Source: a virus. Taken from it: a DNA stretch of 24,231 nucleotides. The DNA lies in the IMG/VR virus record IMGVR_UViG_3300031834_000046, positions 1 through 24,231 of that record; one strand, given 5' to 3'. Positions 20,984 to 24,231 of this stretch are shown in pieces; the first letter of the stretch is position 1, and each line of letters opens with the position of its first letter. The translations under genes were made by a program, and so were the position numbers. The notes beneath the pieces were generated by a model. It worked only from the letters and a program-made list of their open reading frames with translations, had not been told where the DNA came from and ran no database searches.

Positions 20984-21546
20984 TTATGGGGATTGCGACG
21001 GGCCTTATGGGTGCCGTTCAATCCATTGCTGGTTATCAAGCTGAAAGTCAAGCTGCCCGTGCTAGTGAGCAGGCTTATCAACAACAACGTACTCTTAATC
21101 AGGAAGCTGCCAATAGGGCTTACCAACAAACACAACTTAAGATGAAGGGTGAGATGGACAAGGCATCTCAAGCGGCTGAACAGGGGCTTGTGAGGCGCCT
21201 TCAAGCGCAGGGCAGTACCCTAGCTGCCGGACGTTCTGGCCAGTCAATTGAGGGCCTTCTAGCCGATGCTGAGAGGGTTGAGGGACGTGACCTAGGAACG
21301 CTTGGCATGAACCTTGCTTATGCCCAACAAGATTACTTCTTTGGTATGGAGGATATTAACCGTCAACAAACCTCTGCTAATATCGCCGCTGCGTCTCAGC
21401 GTCAAGCTAAGCCAAGTGCGGGTGGGTTGGCGCTTGGTCTTGCTGGTGCTGCCCTTTCTGGTGTTTCTACCTTTGCTGATGTTGAAGGGTCAGGAGCTTT
21501 TAATAAAAATAAACCAAAAGACCAACCAAAACCTACTCCTAAGTAA
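20968..21546 (+). CDS. Internal virion protein, gp14-like
   Basis: A 192-residue protein; T7 gp14 is 196. Gp14 leaves the capsid first and inserts in the outer membrane as part of the DNA-ejection channel. Here: a hydrophobic N-terminus (VVMGIATGLMGAVQSIAGY, 5-23), a long Gln/Ala-rich helix (SQAARASEQAYQQQRTLNQE), the pattern RRLQAQGSTLAAGRSGQSIEG (residues 76-96) conserved in the family, a Gly/Ala hydrophobic stretch (GGLALGLAGAALSGVS) and a Pro/Lys tail. It overlaps the upstream gene by 16 bases. Confidence 0.9.
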   Translation: MCDAVVMGIATGLMGAVQSIAGYQAESQAARASEQAYQQQRTLNQEAANRAYQQTQLKMKGEMDKASQAAEQGLVRRLQAQGSTLAAGRSGQSIEGLLADAERVEGRDLGTLGMNLAYAQQDYFFGMEDINRQQTSANIAAASQRQAKPSAGGLALGLAGAALSGVSTFADVEGSGAFNKNKPKDQPKPTPK

Positions 21547-21552
21547 CTAATT

Positions 21553-24231
21553 ATGGCTAGCATTTATGAATCCCCTAACCAGCAGGTTGCTTTAACTGGA
21601 TCTCAAACATCTCCTTCCTTTCAACCCGGCATAGCGTTTGATCCTAGCCGGCAGATGCTTGCTCAATCCGAAAAGGATCTTGGTGCTTTTGCTCAGTTTA
21701 GTGAAACGCTTGAAGGATTTCTTAAGCAACAAGCTGAAAAAAGAAAAAAAGCTAAAAGAGCTGAAGGTTATGCTAAATTTATTCGTGGAGAAGTTATTCT
21801 AGATCCACAAAATAAAGATAAATTTGTTGCCAAAACTGCTGTGGTAGAAGCCGCAGCAACTAGAGATATTAACGCCGCTAAAGCTATTGCTAACTCTGGA
21901 ACAGACCCTGGGGCAGCCAGTACTATTCTCTCTACCAGTCCAGCTCTTAAAGGTCAGGAAGCTATCGGTGCTGCCATCGCTGCTGCTCAATTAGCTCCGG
22001 CTAGTTTGGAATCCTTTTTGTATTCTAAAAAGAGAAGTGATCAACCCGTTACCTTATCAGATGGTAGTGTTGTAAAACCAAATGAAGCCAAGGGTTATCA
22101 AATTAGTGATGTGACCCGAGTACTAACTCAGCAATGGGTCCAAGAGTATGGACTTGATAGACTGAATCCAGAAATCATTCAAGAATACGGTGGCTATAAT
22201 ATGGCCATGGCTGAGCGCGAAGTTATGCGTTCTTGGATGAAAGAAACAGATGAACGTGAACTAAAGACACGGCAATATAATGTAACTATTAAAAGTGCCA
22301 ATACCATTACAAGTGCCTTGACCCCAAATGGTGCTGTTCAATGGCAAGCAACGTCTTTTGCTGATTTGCTGCGTGAATTTGGTGATCCTGTTACTGCCAA
22401 TGAAACGCAACTAAAGATCATTGATGATCAACTTAAAATATATGCAGATGTTATAGACACAGGTTCTATGGGTTCTCTCGTTGCATCCCTAGAACAGGCT
22501 CCAATTCCAGGAACTAATTTGACATTTGGCCAAAAGAATGCTGCTAAATTTAGGGAGTTTAAAGCATTAATTTCAACGACCCAAAAAGCAAAAGCTCAGG
22601 CAGCAGACAACAACGAAAAATCAACTTTAGATCTTCAATGGAATCAATTTCAATCCCTTAGGCGTACTGCTACTCCTGAACAATTAACTATTCTCCGAAA
22701 GAAATTTAGAGAGTCTTTAACTAAAAGTTCCAGTCCTTATGCAATGGAACTGCAAAATAAATTAACTACTGAAGACGGTTCACTACGATTAGCAGAAGCT
22801 ATTGAAAAGCAAATTCGTTCTGGAAATAAAAAGCCAGGAGGAGGATTCCTTTGGGATGAAACTGAGGTTGATAAGTTGGTTCTTAACGAAGATCTAGAAG
22901 AAGCAGATGCTAAACGCATTAAAGATATGCTTCCCGACATTCCCAGCGTAGCGGAATTGGGTAAAGGGATTGGTGCTCAAATGGTCATCCCTTCAGTTAA
23001 GGAAGATATCTTGCGTAAACTTGGTGCCAAAGGGTTAAATTATAAACCTGATTCCGGTTTTGGGATGAGAATTGATTCAGCCATTAATGGCGCTTCACGG
23101 GTTGCTTTTGATACTCTCTCTTCCAAATGGCAAGCCGAGTTTGATAAAACTGGAAAGTATCCTAATGATTCTGTAGCTGCGCAACAGTGGATTGTAGAGA
23201 CGCTAAAAAATCTTAGCCTTGAGAAAGAACCATATTATATTGATTTAAAAACAGGTTTAACTCCAAACACATTGAAGCCTCTTCCAGCTGGACAACCGTA
23301 TCAAATTAAGAATCCTGTTGCTTCTCCTGAAGAAGTTCGCCGCATCCGGCAACAAGTGGGGCCTTTGCCTACCATGTCGCCAACGGTTCAACGGATTGAA
23401 GATCCAAGTGATTTTGATTTTTATCAAAACATTATTAGTAAAGGAGGAGTGTTGCCCGAAGAGGTCACGGCTGCTGTTACTATGACTGGCCTTAGTGTCG
23501 ATGGTTGGATGGCTGCTCAGGGAAAATTATTAGGAGTACCCTACCAACCAAATCCTGATAAGTTGGCGTCATTTCAAAAGATGGCTGCTATCAATCGTAC
23601 TGCGGCTAATGTTCTCGGTAACCCTAGATCCACCGTTGCTCAAATGAAAAGTTCAATGCAATTTTTAGAAGCAGGGGCAACCCCTACTCCTATGGCACAA
23701 GGAGATAATTTAGGAACCGGTGATTTTGGTGGATTGGCTAAGCTCACTTCCAGTGGAGAGGGTGGATTCAATTCTGTTAATTATGGAACTACTAGTTCTG
23801 GTACGCAAATTAATCTCACCTCCATGAACATTGGAGAGGTAGAACAGTTGCAAAAACAAGGCAAATTATTTGCTGTTGGATTTGCTCAATGGGCTATTCC
23901 TGATGGAAAAAATAGTAACCTGACAAAAGCAAGGATTGCGGCCAACCTACCACCAACAGCCAAGATGACACCAGAAAATCAACTTAAGATGTTCTGGGGT
24001 TATATTCTTAATTCTAATGTGCGTCCTGATCTGCGTGATTACCTGCTGGGTAAGAACAATGACCTTGATCGAGCACAAGAAGCATTTGCTTTTGAATGGG
24101 CTGGAGCACCTGGAGTGAATGGCAAAGGCAAGTATGATAATGATGCTGCTGGCAATAAAGCCACCATTAATTCAACAAAACTTCGCCAAACCCTTCTTAA
24201 CGCTCGTCGAGAACTTAAGCAAATGATTGAT
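21553..24231 (+). CDS. Internal virion protein at the gp15 position, with a muralytic domain, cut by the window edge
   Basis: Open from ATG at 21553 to the last base, 893 codons without a stop, so it is partial at the 3' end. Following gp14, it should be part of the ejection core that crosses the envelope. It is mostly helical and Ala/Lys/Gln-rich, with a basic patch KQQAEKRKKAKRAEG near residue 58. From about residue 730 there is LTSSGEGGFNSVNYG, then SMNIGEVEQLQKQGKLFAVG and FAQWAIPDG, a pattern resembling phage peptidoglycan hydrolases (E736 the likely acid). T7 gp15 is 747 residues without such a domain; in T7 the wall enzyme is at the N-terminus of gp16. This may be a rearranged or fused gp15/gp16. 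Confidence 0.85.
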   Translation, partial: MASIYESPNQQVALTGSQTSPSFQPGIAFDPSRQMLAQSEKDLGAFAQFSETLEGFLKQQAEKRKKAKRAEGYAKFIRGEVILDPQNKDKFVAKTAVVEAAATRDINAAKAIANSGTDPGAASTILSTSPALKGQEAIGAAIAAAQLAPASLESFLYSKKRSDQPVTLSDGSVVKPNEAKGYQISDVTRVLTQQWVQEYGLDRLNPEIIQEYGGYNMAMAEREVMRSWMKETDERELKTRQYNVTIKSANTITSALTPNGAVQWQATSFADLLREFGDPVTANETQLKIIDDQLKIYADVIDTGSMGSLVASLEQAPIPGTNLTFGQKNAAKFREFKALISTTQKAKAQAADNNEKSTLDLQWNQFQSLRRTATPEQLTILRKKFRESLTKSSSPYAMELQNKLTTEDGSLRLAEAIEKQIRSGNKKPGGGFLWDETEVDKLVLNEDLEEADAKRIKDMLPDIPSVAELGKGIGAQMVIPSVKEDILRKLGAKGLNYKPDSGFGMRIDSAINGASRVAFDTLSSKWQAEFDKTGKYPNDSVAAQQWIVETLKNLSLEKEPYYIDLKTGLTPNTLKPLPAGQPYQIKNPVASPEEVRRIRQQVGPLPTMSPTVQRIEDPSDFDFYQNIISKGGVLPEEVTAAVTMTGLSVDGWMAAQGKLLGVPYQPNPDKLASFQKMAAINRTAANVLGNPRSTVAQMKSSMQFLEAGATPTPMAQGDNLGTGDFGGLAKLTSSGEGGFNSVNYGTTSSGTQINLTSMNIGEVEQLQKQGKLFAVGFAQWAIPDGKNSNLTKARIAANLPPTAKMTPENQLKMFWGYILNSNVRPDLRDYLLGKNNDLDRAQEAFAFEWAGAPGVNGKGKYDNDAAGNKATINSTKLRQTLLNARRELKQMID

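Overview
This window is about 24 kb of a lytic, T7-like cyanophage genome (Autographiviridae type). Every gene is on the + strand, the genes abut or overlap by a few bases, and the order follows T7 closely: RNA polymerase, single-stranded DNA-binding protein, endonuclease I, primase/helicase, DNA polymerase, 5' exonuclease, portal, scaffold, capsid, tail proteins gp11 and gp12, and internal virion proteins gp13, gp14 and gp15. A cyanobacterial host (Synechococcus/Cyanobium type) is inferred from the ribonucleotide reductase pair placed between the replication genes and the portal, which is typical of cyanopodoviruses, and from a small protein (6610-6858) of a type I associate with picocyanobacteria. 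No photosynthesis gene (psbA, hli), transaldolase or integrase gene is visible here. No tRNA, CRISPR array or insertion sequence was seen.

Layout. 12-937: four small early genes of unknown role. 941-3289: phage RNA polymerase. 3289-9410: replication and recombination genes with several small unknown genes between them, including a 53-residue zinc ribbon. 9386-12518: membrane protein, DUF3310 protein, MazG-like hydrolase, and class I ribonucleotide reductase alpha and beta, which together look like a nucleotide-supply block. 12523-15351: small proline-rich protein, portal, a 55-residue overlapping gene and scaffold. 15402-15698: an RlpA-like double-psi beta-barrel protein. 15699-15878: the only sizeable intergenic region, packed with inverted repeats. 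15879-16898: major capsid protein, followed by a hairpin terminator in the place of T7 T-phi. 16965-24231: tail and internal virion genes; the last one runs off the right edge.

How it works together. The single-subunit polymerase would transcribe the middle and late genes. The replisome (helicase-primase, polymerase, SSB, exonuclease, endonuclease I) copies DNA from nucleotides recycled by exonuclease and endonuclease attack on host DNA and reduced by the phage ribonucleotide reductase. The late genes build head, tail and ejection core.

Points most worth a second look: an R2-like subunit with no tyrosine at the usual radical position, partnered with a very short alpha subunit; the RlpA-like gene lodged between scaffold and capsid; the inverted-repeat-rich leader of the capsid gene; an adhesin-like insertion of about 180 residues in gp12; a muralytic domain at the far end of the gp15-position protein; and SSB and helicase tails that converge on the same acidic, Phe-ending form. 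I did not recognise a wholly new defence or mobile system. All functional calls are from reading motifs by eye; no database search was run.
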